Shown here piece by piece: positions 31,752 to 39,137 of a stretch of DNA of 44,090 nucleotides; within the stretch, counting starts at the first letter, position 1, and each line of letters starts with the position of its first letter. Origin of the DNA: an archaeon (lineage in GTDB: Archaea > Nanobdellota > Nanobdellia > Woesearchaeales > GW2011-AR4). Both the position numbers and the translations under genes were made by a program. Location: NCBI GenBank assembly GCA_002688925.1, contig NZEC01000020.1, positions 1-44,090 of the forward strand. The letters are read 5' to 3'. The notes beneath the pieces were generated by a model. It was given only the letters and a program-made list of their open reading frames with translations, ran no database searches and was not told the DNA's origin.

Positions 31752-32792
31752 ATGAGGAATAAAACAAGAGAAATTAGTATAGGAAATCTAAAGATTGGCT
31801 CAAACAACCCAATACCAATCCAGTCAATGACTAACACAGATACAACTGATATAGATTCAACTATAAAACAAATCAAGGAATTAGAGGAAGCAGGCTGTGA
31901 AATCATAAGAGTTTCAACTCCTACACTTGAAGCAGCAAAAGCACTAAAGGAAATAAAGGAAAAAATAAACATTCCTTTAGTGGCAGATATCCATTTTGAC
32001 TACAAAATAGCACTGGAAGCTGCAAAGCATGCAGATAAGCTCAGAATAAATCCCGGAAATATCGGAGATAAAGAAAAAATAAAATTAGTGGTAGATGCTG
32101 CAAAAGAAAACAAAATTCCAATAAGGATTGGAGTTAATTTAGGCTCATTAGAAAAAGATATCTTCCAAAAATACGGTTATACAGCAGAGGCAATGGTAGA
32201 ATCTGCATTAAGGCATATAAAAATTCTTGAAAATTTAAATTTCCATGATATTGTTGTTTCTTTAAAGGCATCAGACGTCAATATAATGGTAGATGCTTAT
32301 AGATTATTTGCAAAAAAATCAAATTATCCATTGCACTTAGGAGTTACAGAAGCAGGCAGCAAATTTTCAGGAACAATCAAGAGCGCAATTGGAATAGGAA
32401 CTTTGCTTGAAGAGGGCATAGGAGACACAATTAGAGTTTCACTTTCAGATAATCCAACAGAAGAAGTAAAAGTAGCTAAACAGATTCTAAAAACACTAGG
32501 ATTAAAAAATTCAGGAATAGAGATAACAAGCTGCCCAACCTGCGCCAGATCACAAATAAATGTAATTAAAATAGTAGAGAAACTTGAAAACCAGACAGAG
32601 AAAATAAAAAAGCCAGTCCATGTTGCAGTGATGGGATGCGCAGTCAATGGCCCTGGAGAAAGTAAAAAATCAGATATAGGGATTGTAGGCGCTCCAGACA
32701 GCAATTTATTATATAAAAAAGGGGAGATTGTGACAAGAATCAAGGATGATGATATCTTAGATGTTTTATTAAAGGAAATTGATAAATTCTAA
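31752..32792 (+). CDS. ispG: 4-hydroxy-3-methylbut-2-en-1-yl diphosphate synthase (IspG/GcpE)
   Basis: 346 residues, the short bacterial form. It converts ME-cPP to HMBPP with a [4Fe-4S] cluster. The TIM-barrel part has IGSNNPIPIQSMTNTDT and LVADIHFDYKIAL with RINPGNIG; the cluster motifs are SCPTCARSQIN and VMGCAVNGPGES, giving three Cys and a Glu ligand. It supplies the step missing from the dxr-ispDF-ispE-ispH cluster about 5 kb away on the other strand. It converges on yggS with three bases between the stops. Confidence 0.96.
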   Translation: MRNKTREISIGNLKIGSNNPIPIQSMTNTDTTDIDSTIKQIKELEEAGCEIIRVSTPTLEAAKALKEIKEKINIPLVADIHFDYKIALEAAKHADKLRINPGNIGDKEKIKLVVDAAKENKIPIRIGVNLGSLEKDIFQKYGYTAEAMVESALRHIKILENLNFHDIVVSLKASDVNIMVDAYRLFAKKSNYPLHLGVTEAGSKFSGTIKSAIGIGTLLEEGIGDTIRVSLSDNPTEEVKVAKQILKTLGLKNSGIEITSCPTCARSQINVIKIVEKLENQTEKIKKPVHVAVMGCAVNGPGESKKSDIGIVGAPDSNLLYKKGEIVTRIKDDDILDVLLKEIDKF

Positions 32793-32795
32793 TGC

Positions 32796-33431
32796 TTATT
32801 CAAACACTATTCTACCTAATCTCACCATATTGGCACCTTCTTTAACCGCATTAATATAATCATCCGACATCCCCATAGAAAGATACTCAAATTTTACCCC
32901 TAATGTTTTTGAAAGCTTATCATATAATTTTTTTACCAAAACAAAATATTTTTCAGTATTATCTGCTAATGGAGGTATTGTCATCAGGCCTTTAATATTC
33001 AAATTTTTCAGGTTTTTATTAATTTCAGAAGCTATATTATCCAGCTCAGGAACATCAATTCCATATTTTTTATTTTCATCAGTCTTTACCTGCAGCAATA
33101 TATCTTGCTTAATCCCTAAATCATCACAAACTTTATTCATTTTTTCAGCAAGCTCATAAGAATCAACACTCTGTATCAAATAAACGCCATATTCCAAAAC
33201 CTTCCTTACTTTATTTTTCTGCAGATGCCCTATAAAGTATATTTTTGTGCCTTTTGAAATAATATCTTTAACATCCCTAAGCTGCTGGTAAGTATTGAAC
33301 CCAATATTCTTTACCCCTAAATCTATCAATTTCTTAATCTGGCTTAAAGACGCATATTTTACAGCCACAACTAAAGTTACTGAATTAGACAATTCTTTCT
33401 TTATTTTCTGAATGTTTTCTTTAATTCCCAT
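32796..33431 (-). CDS. YggS/PROSC-type PLP-binding protein
   Basis: About 211 residues from the ATG giving MGIKENIQKIKKEL; an upstream frame extends into the tRNA-Thr gene and was not used. It is an alanine-racemase-like PLP barrel without catalytic racemase domain: PLP Lys in VVAVKYAS, then GFNTYQQL (GEN in most homologues), FIGHLQKNKVRKVL, and the phosphate loop SMGMSDDYINAVKEGANMVR. The family balances cellular PLP. Its ATG is 15 bases after the 3' end of tRNA-Thr, so it is most likely transcribed by read-through from the tRNA pair. Confidence 0.92.
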   Translation of the reverse strand: MGIKENIQKIKKELSNSVTLVVAVKYASLSQIKKLIDLGVKNIGFNTYQQLRDVKDIISKGTKIYFIGHLQKNKVRKVLEYGVYLIQSVDSYELAEKMNKVCDDLGIKQDILLQVKTDENKKYGIDVPELDNIASEINKNLKNLNIKGLMTIPPLADNTEKYFVLVKKLYDKLSKTLGVKFEYLSMGMSDDYINAVKEGANMVRLGRIVFE

Positions 33432-33432
33432 A

Positions 33433-33446
33433 TTAAAAAAAGAAAA
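33433..33446 (-). terminator. T-rich tract after tRNA-Thr
   Basis: On the minus strand TTTTTCTTTTTTT follows the discriminator base of tRNA-Thr directly. Archaeal terminators are T-rich runs, so most transcripts probably end here; the YggS start codon lies just beyond, so the tract may set its expression by partial read-through. Confidence 0.6.
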
Positions 33447-33519
33447 AGCCTCTGGCGAGAGTTGCACTCGCGACCTCGACATTACCAATGTCGCGCAATA
33501 GCTACTATGCTACAGAGGC
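33447..33519 (-). tRNA. tRNA-Thr(GGU) with unusual D and T loops
   Basis: 73 nt on the minus strand. Acceptor GCCTCTG pairs with CAGAGGC, and the discriminator is T, as expected for archaeal tRNA-Thr. The anticodon arm CGACA-TTGGTAA-TGTCG gives anticodon GGT; T stem GCGAG-CTCGC. Two loops deviate: the T loop is TGCAACT (G at position 55), and the D loop AGTAGCTA has no GG pair (G18 followed by C19). Both elbow contacts, 18-55 and 19-56, would be lost. It lies eight bases downstream of tRNA-Leu and lacks an encoded CCA and an intron. All stems except one D-stem pair are intact, so it is probably functional. Confidence 0.9.
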
Positions 33520-33527
33520 ATAAAAAA

Positions 33528-33667
33528 TGCGGGGGAAGGGATTTGAACCCTCGGACACACTAAGTGACAGGATATCTCCCACTTACACATGGGTGCCACA
33601 TTATGGCACTGGTCTTAAGTTTCGCAGCAATGCTCCTGCGCGTTTGACCAGGCTTCGCTACCCCCGC
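33528..33667 (-). tRNA. tRNA-Leu(UAA) with two apparent introns (14 and 40 nt)
   Basis: 140 nt on the minus strand. Acceptor GCGGGGG/CCCCCGC with discriminator A; D arm GCGA-AGCCTGGTCAA-ACGC; anticodon stem CAGGA/TCCTG; 15-nt long variable arm around CACTTAGTG; T arm GAGGG-TTCAAAT-CCCTT. Between the anticodon stem strands lie 61 nt instead of 7. No single intron gives a loop with T33. Removing 14 nt (33620-33633) before CTTAAG and 40 nt (33574-33613, position 37/38) leaves loop CTTAAGA, anticodon TAA and an 86-nt tRNA. For the 40-nt intron a relaxed bulge-helix-bulge is possible (CTT with GAG, CCA with TGG). Exact cut sites are inferred. Confidence 0.87.
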
Positions 33668-33690
33668 ATATAATGCATAAGAAAAGAAAA

Positions 33691-33701
33691 CTATTTTTAA
33701 A
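33691..33701 (-). promoter_or_regulatory. TATA box of the tRNA-Leu/tRNA-Thr/yggS unit
   Basis: On the minus strand TTTAAAAATAG is centred about 29 bases before the tRNA-Leu 5' end. It is the only plausible promoter seen for tRNA-Leu, tRNA-Thr and yggS. Confidence 0.6.
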
Positions 33702-33715
33702 CATTGCTATTAATC

Positions 33716-34222
33716 TTATCCAACCTTCAGCTTATACAATTCAAAAAAAGCCTTAATCCGCTTATGCAGGTCATAACAGTCTTCTGATACTATATCATCA
33801 TATTTTTCTGACCATACTTTCCAGATATACTTATCGTAAAGAGTCCTAAAAAAATAGAACAAAGGCTTCATTGTCCACTCTGTAGAAAATTCAGTTTCAA
33901 GAAAGCCGTCTATAACCATAAGGGCATCTGCCTGGTTTATCTTAACTGTTTTCTTATTCCTTTTAATCTTGACTTCCTTGACATTGTTAAACAAAGCCCT
34001 TAGCCTTACTACAGGCTTTACATGATGACCAGCGCTTTTCCATGCCTCTATTACCCACTCTATTTTTTTCCCTTTTGATTCCACATCTTCCAGTTTTCTC
34101 TTTAGCTCCTTTTGCAGGCCCTTTTCCTCTATCCATTTCTCTACTTCTTCATAAAATTTCTCTATTGACAAAGGCCCGTTGTAGCTTAACCTTAAATCAA
34201 AAACAATTTGTTTTTTTTCCAT
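33716..34222 (-). CDS. Unknown family, tandem paralogue 3 of 3
   Basis: About 168 residues from the ATG giving MEKKQIVFDLRLSYNGPL; a frame extending 13 codons further overlaps the previous gene. It shares with the two upstream genes an N-terminal strand LRLSYNGP, a helix with IEKFYEEVEKWI, the IEWVIEAW segment, a region of paired strands with VKINQADALMVIDG, and the helix W-x4-FYFFRTLYDKYIWKVW. No membrane segment, metal motif or known domain is visible. The alternating Lys/Asp strands and aromatic helices suggest an alpha/beta protein. It begins one base after the paralogue 2 stop, so the two are one operon. Confidence 0.75.
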   Translation of the reverse strand: MEKKQIVFDLRLSYNGPLSIEKFYEEVEKWIEEKGLQKELKRKLEDVESKGKKIEWVIEAWKSAGHHVKPVVRLRALFNNVKEVKIKRNKKTVKINQADALMVIDGFLETEFSTEWTMKPLFYFFRTLYDKYIWKVWSEKYDDIVSEDCYDLHKRIKAFFELYKLKVG

Positions 34223-34223
34223 T

Positions 34224-34766
34224 TTAATGTGTTGATATGAAAGGAGGCACTTTTGACACAACCTTGTAGTGCTTGTACATATTAAAAAATTGCTCTATTG
34301 TATGATATAAATGGTTCATATCATGGGTTAATCTTTGCTCAAACCTTTCAGTATACACTTTATAGATAAATTTGTTGTAAATTGTCCTTAAAAACTGAAA
34401 AAAAGGGATATGCTCCCATCGGTCTTGTTGGTCTAAGTTAACATAACCATCAAGATATATCACAACCTTTCCACTACCAATCTTAACTTTTTTTTTATCA
34501 ACCACCGCATCCATTTTATTATAGTTATGAATCAAAATTCTCATCTTAATAATATATCTCAAATAGTCGGATATTTGTTTCCATGGTCTTATTTGCCATT
34601 CCATATGCTTCCCAGTTTGAGTATTATGCTCAAATTCCTTTTGAGTTTCTAAATCAAAACCCATTTCTTTCACAAAAGCAGTTATATGCCTATACAAAGC
34701 ATTAGCATCAAAAGGCCCATTATAGTTCAGCCTTAAATGATCAACAACAATCTTCATTTCTGACAT
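34224..34766 (-). CDS. Unknown family, tandem paralogue 2 of 3
   Basis: 180 residues, starting MSEMKIVVDHLRLNYNGPFD. GAGGTG ten bases before the ATG may be its RBS. Corresponding blocks to paralogue 3 are LRLNYNGPF, ALYRHITAFVKEMG, HMEWQIRPWKQISDYLRYI, VKIGSGKVVIYLDGYV, and RWEHIPFFQFLRTIYNKFIY. Divergence between copies is high, so the duplication is old. It has no recognised domain. It precedes paralogue 3 directly and follows paralogue 1 by 57 bases. Confidence 0.75.
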   Translation of the reverse strand: MSEMKIVVDHLRLNYNGPFDANALYRHITAFVKEMGFDLETQKEFEHNTQTGKHMEWQIRPWKQISDYLRYIIKMRILIHNYNKMDAVVDKKKVKIGSGKVVIYLDGYVNLDQQDRWEHIPFFQFLRTIYNKFIYKVYTERFEQRLTHDMNHLYHTIEQFFNMYKHYKVVSKVPPFISTH

Positions 34767-34823
34767 ACTAAAAATTCACCTCATAATTTTACACCAAAAA
34801 AATGTGAATCATTTTCTTGTTTT

Positions 34824-35390
34824 TTATCTAACCTTATGAAAATACCTATGCTCATAAGCCTCTGACTCCATCTTAAGTCTTTCCTTGATTAATGAGTGCA
34901 ATTTCAAGAAAACATTATAATGCATATTATCCCACCAGAAAGCTTCTATCTTTTTCCAAATAACATACTTATGGAAAAAATTCCTTAAATTAGCATAGAA
35001 GGCATTCTCATCCCACCTTTTTTCATAATCTGTCTCTACCTTGCCCATCAATTGTATCCTCAACCTACCCTTAGTAAAAATTTTTTTACCCCCATCTTTC
35101 ATCACAACCTCAATATCATGGGTGTCATATGTATGTAAAAAGATATCAATGACAAATTTGTAATAATCTTCTACATTCCTCTCAGCCTGCCACATGTGCT
35201 TTACATCAGCGCCAAAAGGGCCGGGATGCTTGTAAATATACCTTTTTTCATGGAACTTAAACTTCTGGCCATGGAAAAAAGAAGCCACAAACTCATATAA
35301 ATCCTGCATGTCCCAGACTCCCTTATACTGTATATAATTGGTATCTGCAGGACTCTTAACATCTACATACGCAAAAGGAAAAGGCTTCAT
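34824..35390 (-). CDS. Unknown family, tandem paralogue 1 of 3
   Basis: About 188 residues from the ATG giving MKPFPFAYVDVKSPAD. The ATG is predicted to be at or next to the transcript start, because a BRE/TATA is centred 27 bases upstream; a longer frame to 35450 would begin before that promoter. Shared blocks are IQYKGVWDMQDLYEFVASFF, MWQAERNVEDYYKFVIDIFL, then TKGRLRIQLMGKVE and RWDENAFYANLRNFFHKYVI. It is the most diverged of the three and richest in His, Trp and Tyr. Function unknown. Confidence 0.75.
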   Translation of the reverse strand: MKPFPFAYVDVKSPADTNYIQYKGVWDMQDLYEFVASFFHGQKFKFHEKRYIYKHPGPFGADVKHMWQAERNVEDYYKFVIDIFLHTYDTHDIEVVMKDGGKKIFTKGRLRIQLMGKVETDYEKRWDENAFYANLRNFFHKYVIWKKIEAFWWDNMHYNVFLKLHSLIKERLKMESEAYEHRYFHKVR

Positions 35391-35410
35391 AAGAAAAAAC
35401 TTGGATGGAA

Positions 35411-35426
35411 TATATTTAAATGTTTC
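35411..35426 (-). promoter_or_regulatory. BRE/TATA of the three-paralogue cluster
   Basis: Minus strand GAAACATTTAAATATA, nearly the same as the histone promoter (6427-6445). Its centre lies about 27 bases from the ATG at 35390, so the mRNA should be leaderless. Confidence 0.7.
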
Positions 35427-35467
35427 TAAATAAAAATAGAAAACAAGCATATCTCAAAAATAAAAAT

Positions 35468-36028
35468 TTATATGAGTTTAGCCTCTTCCTCAACACAACT
35501 ACCACAAACAACAATCCCTTCTTTATTGCTTACCTTTTCTGAATATTTTCCGCATGTCTGGCAGATTCCTTCTGTTAGTATTGGCTTGTTTATCAGCTTT
35601 CTGCTTTCCTCTTTCAATTCAAATTTCTCCACAATTAAGTCAAATAGCTGCGGCTCAATCTTAAGAATGTCTTTTATTGTAAGAAGCCCAACCATCTCAT
35701 CTTTTTCAACAACCGGCAAATGCCTTATATTATTGTCCCTCATCTTGACAAGAGCATCATAGATATCATCATCCGGCCCTATAGTGATCAATTTTGTTTC
35801 CATAAAATCCTTGACTTTTTCACTGTTCATGCTCACGCCTTTTGCTACAGCATTCCTTACAATATCCTGCTCTGTCAAAATGCCAATTGAGCTGCTATTG
35901 TCTTTAACAACAACAGAACCTACATGCTTGTCTGACATTACTTTGGCGCACTCTAAAAGTGTTATATCACTCTTCACAGAAATAGGATCCATTGTCATCG
36001 CATCCCCAACCTGATATCCTGTTTTCAT
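35468..36028 (-). CDS. CBS-pair protein with C-terminal zinc ribbon
   Basis: 186 residues. Two CBS motifs are visible: residues ~8-65 (GDAMTMDPISVKSDITLLEC through GILTEQDIVRN) and ~73-130 (METKLITIGPDDDIYDAL, then HLPVVEKDEMVGLLTIKD). The last ~35 residues form a zinc ribbon, CQTCGKYSE and VVCGSCVEEE. CBS pairs bind adenine nucleotides and regulate partner domains; this one has none, so it probably acts on another protein or a nucleic acid through the ribbon. It stands alone between the paralogue cluster and the nucleotidyltransferase gene, with its own AT-rich promoter region (36029-36147). Confidence 0.9.
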   Translation of the reverse strand: MKTGYQVGDAMTMDPISVKSDITLLECAKVMSDKHVGSVVVKDNSSSIGILTEQDIVRNAVAKGVSMNSEKVKDFMETKLITIGPDDDIYDALVKMRDNNIRHLPVVEKDEMVGLLTIKDILKIEPQLFDLIVEKFELKEESRKLINKPILTEGICQTCGKYSEKVSNKEGIVVCGSCVEEEAKLI

Positions 36029-36147
36029 CTTGTAATATAGTAATATTCTCTAATTTATAAATTTTTTTAATTTTAAAATTTAATTTATATAAAAATCAAG
36101 ATAATATCAATAAAAATAAAATTCATTTAAATAAAAATACAGAATTC

Positions 36148-38022
36148 TTAATAATTTACCAGAATCTCAACATCCTTGCCGAATATATTCTTAAGGTTCT
36201 CAAAAATAGGCTCTTTTATGAAAACCTTTGGAGGTATTTCCATTTTTACCAGTGATTTTTCAAGATCCTCTAAAGAGCTTTTTTGCACTGTCCCCAAGCT
36301 CCCGTCCTCTTTTACCTTAGCTTTGGTAATTTCCTTCTCTTCATGGTCTATGTCATGGATAATAAAAGCCTCATTTCCAAGCAATATTACCTCGCCATAT
36401 CTGCTGCCGTGCTTTACCCTTATCTTAGCTCTTTCAATCTCCTTGCCTCTTTTTCTCTGAATGTATTCAACTAAAAACTTGATAAGCTCATTAGAGCCTT
36501 TCTTTACCTTCTCAACTTCAATTTTTGTCAGCTTCTTGGCATCATAATCCTTCTTTGCCTGTATTATATCATTTAAAATCCTTAAGAACTTTGCAGGTAT
36601 TTTCCCCTGGCTTATGAGATTGTTTTCAAATAATCTAACAACTTCATCATCTCCAACTTTTTCTATGCCTTCCATTCTCAAAACATCTCTTATAATCGTA
36701 ACAATAGTGTCATAAATCCTTACCATATCTGACTCTTCTTTTATTTTTTCAATCTGCGAGAACAGCCTTTTTATTCTTTTAAGGTACTTGTCGCTCTCAT
36801 TTAGCAATGCATCAATCTCTTTCCCTCTAAGGTCTTTTTTATCTCCATGCTCAATGGCTTTTCTTGTCTGTATTACTTTCTCCAAAGTTTTTACAAACTT
36901 ATCCTCAAGCATTTTCTCTTTCTGGACAAAAATCTCCCTCATCAAATCCGCTGTTTCCTTTGGGGCAGGCGGAGGAACACCATGAAGCATCAAGGCTGCC
37001 TGGCTTGGAGTTAAAATTGCATAATAGATATCTTCCATGCCAATGTCCTTGAGTTTTAGCTCAACCCTTTTTAGCATCTGTTCTCCAGAGCCCATGAACA
37101 TGTCAATTGCTTCTGCGCTTGGCTTTATCTTTCCCATCTTAAGCAGCTGCTTCCATGGCATAAAAATACCCCTATCATAGAAAGGAACCCCATCACGAAG
37201 CAAGGTAAAGATGATTGGATTTGCTTCCCTTAGGCTGTCCCAGAAATCTGTTAAAATATATACCTGGATGTTAATTTTATTCTTAATGCCAGTTAATTCG
37301 CCGGCCTCAATGCCCATCCCGATAATAATGGCTCTTAATTTATCCTTAAGTTCAGCCCTGGTCATCTTCTTGACATCTGTATCATCTATGACAATCCACA
37401 CATCAATATCAGATGTAGGAGTCGCTTTTCCCTGTACTAAGCTTCCGGCCAGAACATAGCTGATAATATACTTTTCAAACTTTTTTAAGACCATAGTCTT
37501 ATGGACTTCTGAAATCTTTATTGCAGCCAGCATTCCTCTGTCAAAAATAGGAGCAGACAAGGCAATTAATTGCAATAGCTCATGTTTCCCATCATAGCAA
37601 TTCTGCCAAAGCTCAGAAAGCATAACAGTCTGCGGCATCAGGTTTTTATCAACTTCCTTGGCAAGATTATCCATTATTGCAGTCAATTTTTCCTTTAATT
37701 CCTGCTTTGACATCTTCTTGCTGTCAGAATCATCAACCAGAACAAGAACATTTATTTTATCTTTATCAACTATCTCCTTTTTACCTTCTTCATTCTGCTC
37801 GCCTTCCTTTGGCGGAGGCATAAGCGCAACTCCTGCAATATATTTATCAAACTTATCCAGAATTTTTTTCTGGAATTTCTCCAGCTTTGTCTTTATTCCC
37901 TTCAGTTTTTCCTGCACATCCTTTGGCAGCTTTTCAATCGCCTTTTCTTGGGCAGCAGCTGCCTCATCCTTGACTTTTGCTTCCTGCCCTTTCTTCTCGT
38001 ATTTCTTGGATTTTTTTGCCAT
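36148..38022 (-). CDS. Two tandem nucleotidyltransferase domains (first degenerate) fused to a HEPN-like region
   Basis: 624 residues. An Ala/Lys/Glu-rich lead (1-45) is followed by a duplicated unit: ~55-168 and ~180-295. The second has the pol-beta-type MNT signature, GSLVQGKATPTSDIDVWIVI with GS at 193-194 and Asp at 205/207. The first keeps the later parts (VLVLVDDSDSKKMSKQELKE and APIFDRGM) but lacks the GS and the SDID motif. Residues ~296-470 are helical and contain RKAIEH (Arg387, His392), an Rx4H arrangement as in HEPN nucleases. The C-terminal ~150 residues are an unassigned domain. MNT and HEPN proteins often form toxin-antitoxin pairs; a single-chain form here is inference. Confidence 0.8.
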   Translation of the reverse strand: MAKKSKKYEKKGQEAKVKDEAAAAQEKAIEKLPKDVQEKLKGIKTKLEKFQKKILDKFDKYIAGVALMPPPKEGEQNEEGKKEIVDKDKINVLVLVDDSDSKKMSKQELKEKLTAIMDNLAKEVDKNLMPQTVMLSELWQNCYDGKHELLQLIALSAPIFDRGMLAAIKISEVHKTMVLKKFEKYIISYVLAGSLVQGKATPTSDIDVWIVIDDTDVKKMTRAELKDKLRAIIIGMGIEAGELTGIKNKINIQVYILTDFWDSLREANPIIFTLLRDGVPFYDRGIFMPWKQLLKMGKIKPSAEAIDMFMGSGEQMLKRVELKLKDIGMEDIYYAILTPSQAALMLHGVPPPAPKETADLMREIFVQKEKMLEDKFVKTLEKVIQTRKAIEHGDKKDLRGKEIDALLNESDKYLKRIKRLFSQIEKIKEESDMVRIYDTIVTIIRDVLRMEGIEKVGDDEVVRLFENNLISQGKIPAKFLRILNDIIQAKKDYDAKKLTKIEVEKVKKGSNELIKFLVEYIQRKRGKEIERAKIRVKHGSRYGEVILLGNEAFIIHDIDHEEKEITKAKVKEDGSLGTVQKSSLEDLEKSLVKMEIPPKVFIKEPIFENLKNIFGKDVEILVNY

Positions 38023-38076
38023 ATTTACATATCAATGAATTGACTATTGATTTATAAAGCTTTTGATGTTGATTAA

Positions 38077-38544
38077 TCAAAAAAACATACTAAAAACAAA
38101 CTCATCCTTATCCTTATAATAATGCTCTTTCAATGTTGTCTCGTGCTTAAAGCCTAATTTCTCATAGAATTTATGCGCCCTTGCATTATCTGCATGCGTT
38201 AAAAGATACAACTTCCTCAACTTAGAATTATTTTTTTCATAAAATGCTTTTACATCTTCAATTAATTTGTTGAACAGTTCTTTTGCAATTCCCTTGCCCC
38301 TGCATTCAGGCAACACAGCAATCCTGTCCAGTTCACATAATTGATGCTTTAGCAAGCCGTGCATAACCCATGTTACAATTCCAACAACTTTCCCATCATC
38401 AACTGCTACAATATAATTATGTCCTTTCTTAATTTCATTAGCAAAAACACTAATGCCTTCTTTCAAATCATGAATATTATAGCTCTCTACAAGAACATTG
38501 GCAATTCCTTCAGAATCTTTTGATTCAGCCTTTCTGAATTCCAT
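38077..38544 (-). CDS. GNAT family N-acetyltransferase
   Basis: 155 residues with the complete GNAT fold. Motif A is LDRIAVLPECRGKGIAKELF (about 85-104), with acetyl-CoA pyrophosphate loop RGKGIAKEL, and motif B is HADNARAHKFYEKLGF before the terminal strand. The start MEFRKAESKDSEGIANVLVE is the typical first strand and helix. The substrate is not predictable. It is the third gene of a compact run (RdgB, coiled-coil protein, GNAT) with one-base gaps. Confidence 0.92.
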   Translation of the reverse strand: MEFRKAESKDSEGIANVLVESYNIHDLKEGISVFANEIKKGHNYIVAVDDGKVVGIVTWVMHGLLKHQLCELDRIAVLPECRGKGIAKELFNKLIEDVKAFYEKNNSKLRKLYLLTHADNARAHKFYEKLGFKHETTLKEHYYKDKDEFVFSMFF

Positions 38545-38545
38545 A

Positions 38546-39136
38546 TTACCTCACGACATATTCCTGCTTTCTGATTTTAGAGACTAATCTTTCCAAAGAA
38601 TCAATTTTCCTCATCAGCTCTAATTTCTCCCTATCTGCATCTAAAAGCTGCTTTGCGAATTTTGTCAGCTCAAAATCACCTTTTTTGATGTTCTGGCTTA
38701 TCTCTACAAATTTATTTATCTCTTCATTTGCATTATTCACAGTATCTGCTATCTTATCTACTTTTTCCTTAAGCTCATTATACTTTTCAGAATCATCTTT
38801 TAATTTATCCATCTGGATTTTTAATTCTTTACTCATCTCTTCCTCAAATTTCTCAATGATTTTTTTCTGCATCTGGCCTTTCAATAATTTAAAGTCAAAA
38901 AGCTCTTTCTCAAAATCACTCTTGATATTCTTGATGCCGTTAATATTCTCATCAAAGTTCTTGAAGAACTCATTATTCTTATCATTAATGCCATTTATAT
39001 TATCACTAATATGCTGCTTTAATGATGAAATATCATTCTTTAATTCACTGACAGAACTCGTTGCATAATTCATATTGTTCTTTAACACATCAATCTGCTC
39101 TTTTACTGCCATTAACTCTTTTATTTTTTGTATCAT
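38546..39136 (-). CDS. Coiled-coil protein
   Basis: 196 residues, almost entirely helical with heptad spacing (for example VDKIADTVNNANEEINKFVE) and a rich content of Lys, Glu, Asp and Asn. No globular domain or membrane segment is visible; the C-terminal ~30 residues include RKIDSLERLVSKIR-like basic heptads. GGAGGAT stands four bases before the ATG, overlapping the RdgB end, so translation is probably coupled. It may act as a structural or scaffold protein; this is only inferred from the coiled coil. Confidence 0.75.
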   Translation of the reverse strand: MIQKIKELMAVKEQIDVLKNNMNYATSSVSELKNDISSLKQHISDNINGINDKNNEFFKNFDENINGIKNIKSDFEKELFDFKLLKGQMQKKIIEKFEEEMSKELKIQMDKLKDDSEKYNELKEKVDKIADTVNNANEEINKFVEISQNIKKGDFELTKFAKQLLDADREKLELMRKIDSLERLVSKIRKQEYVVR

Positions 39137-39137
39137 A

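Noticed and set aside
33432-33488. Longer start for yggS
   Set aside because: It would read into the 3' half of tRNA-Thr; the family start fits the ATG at 33431.
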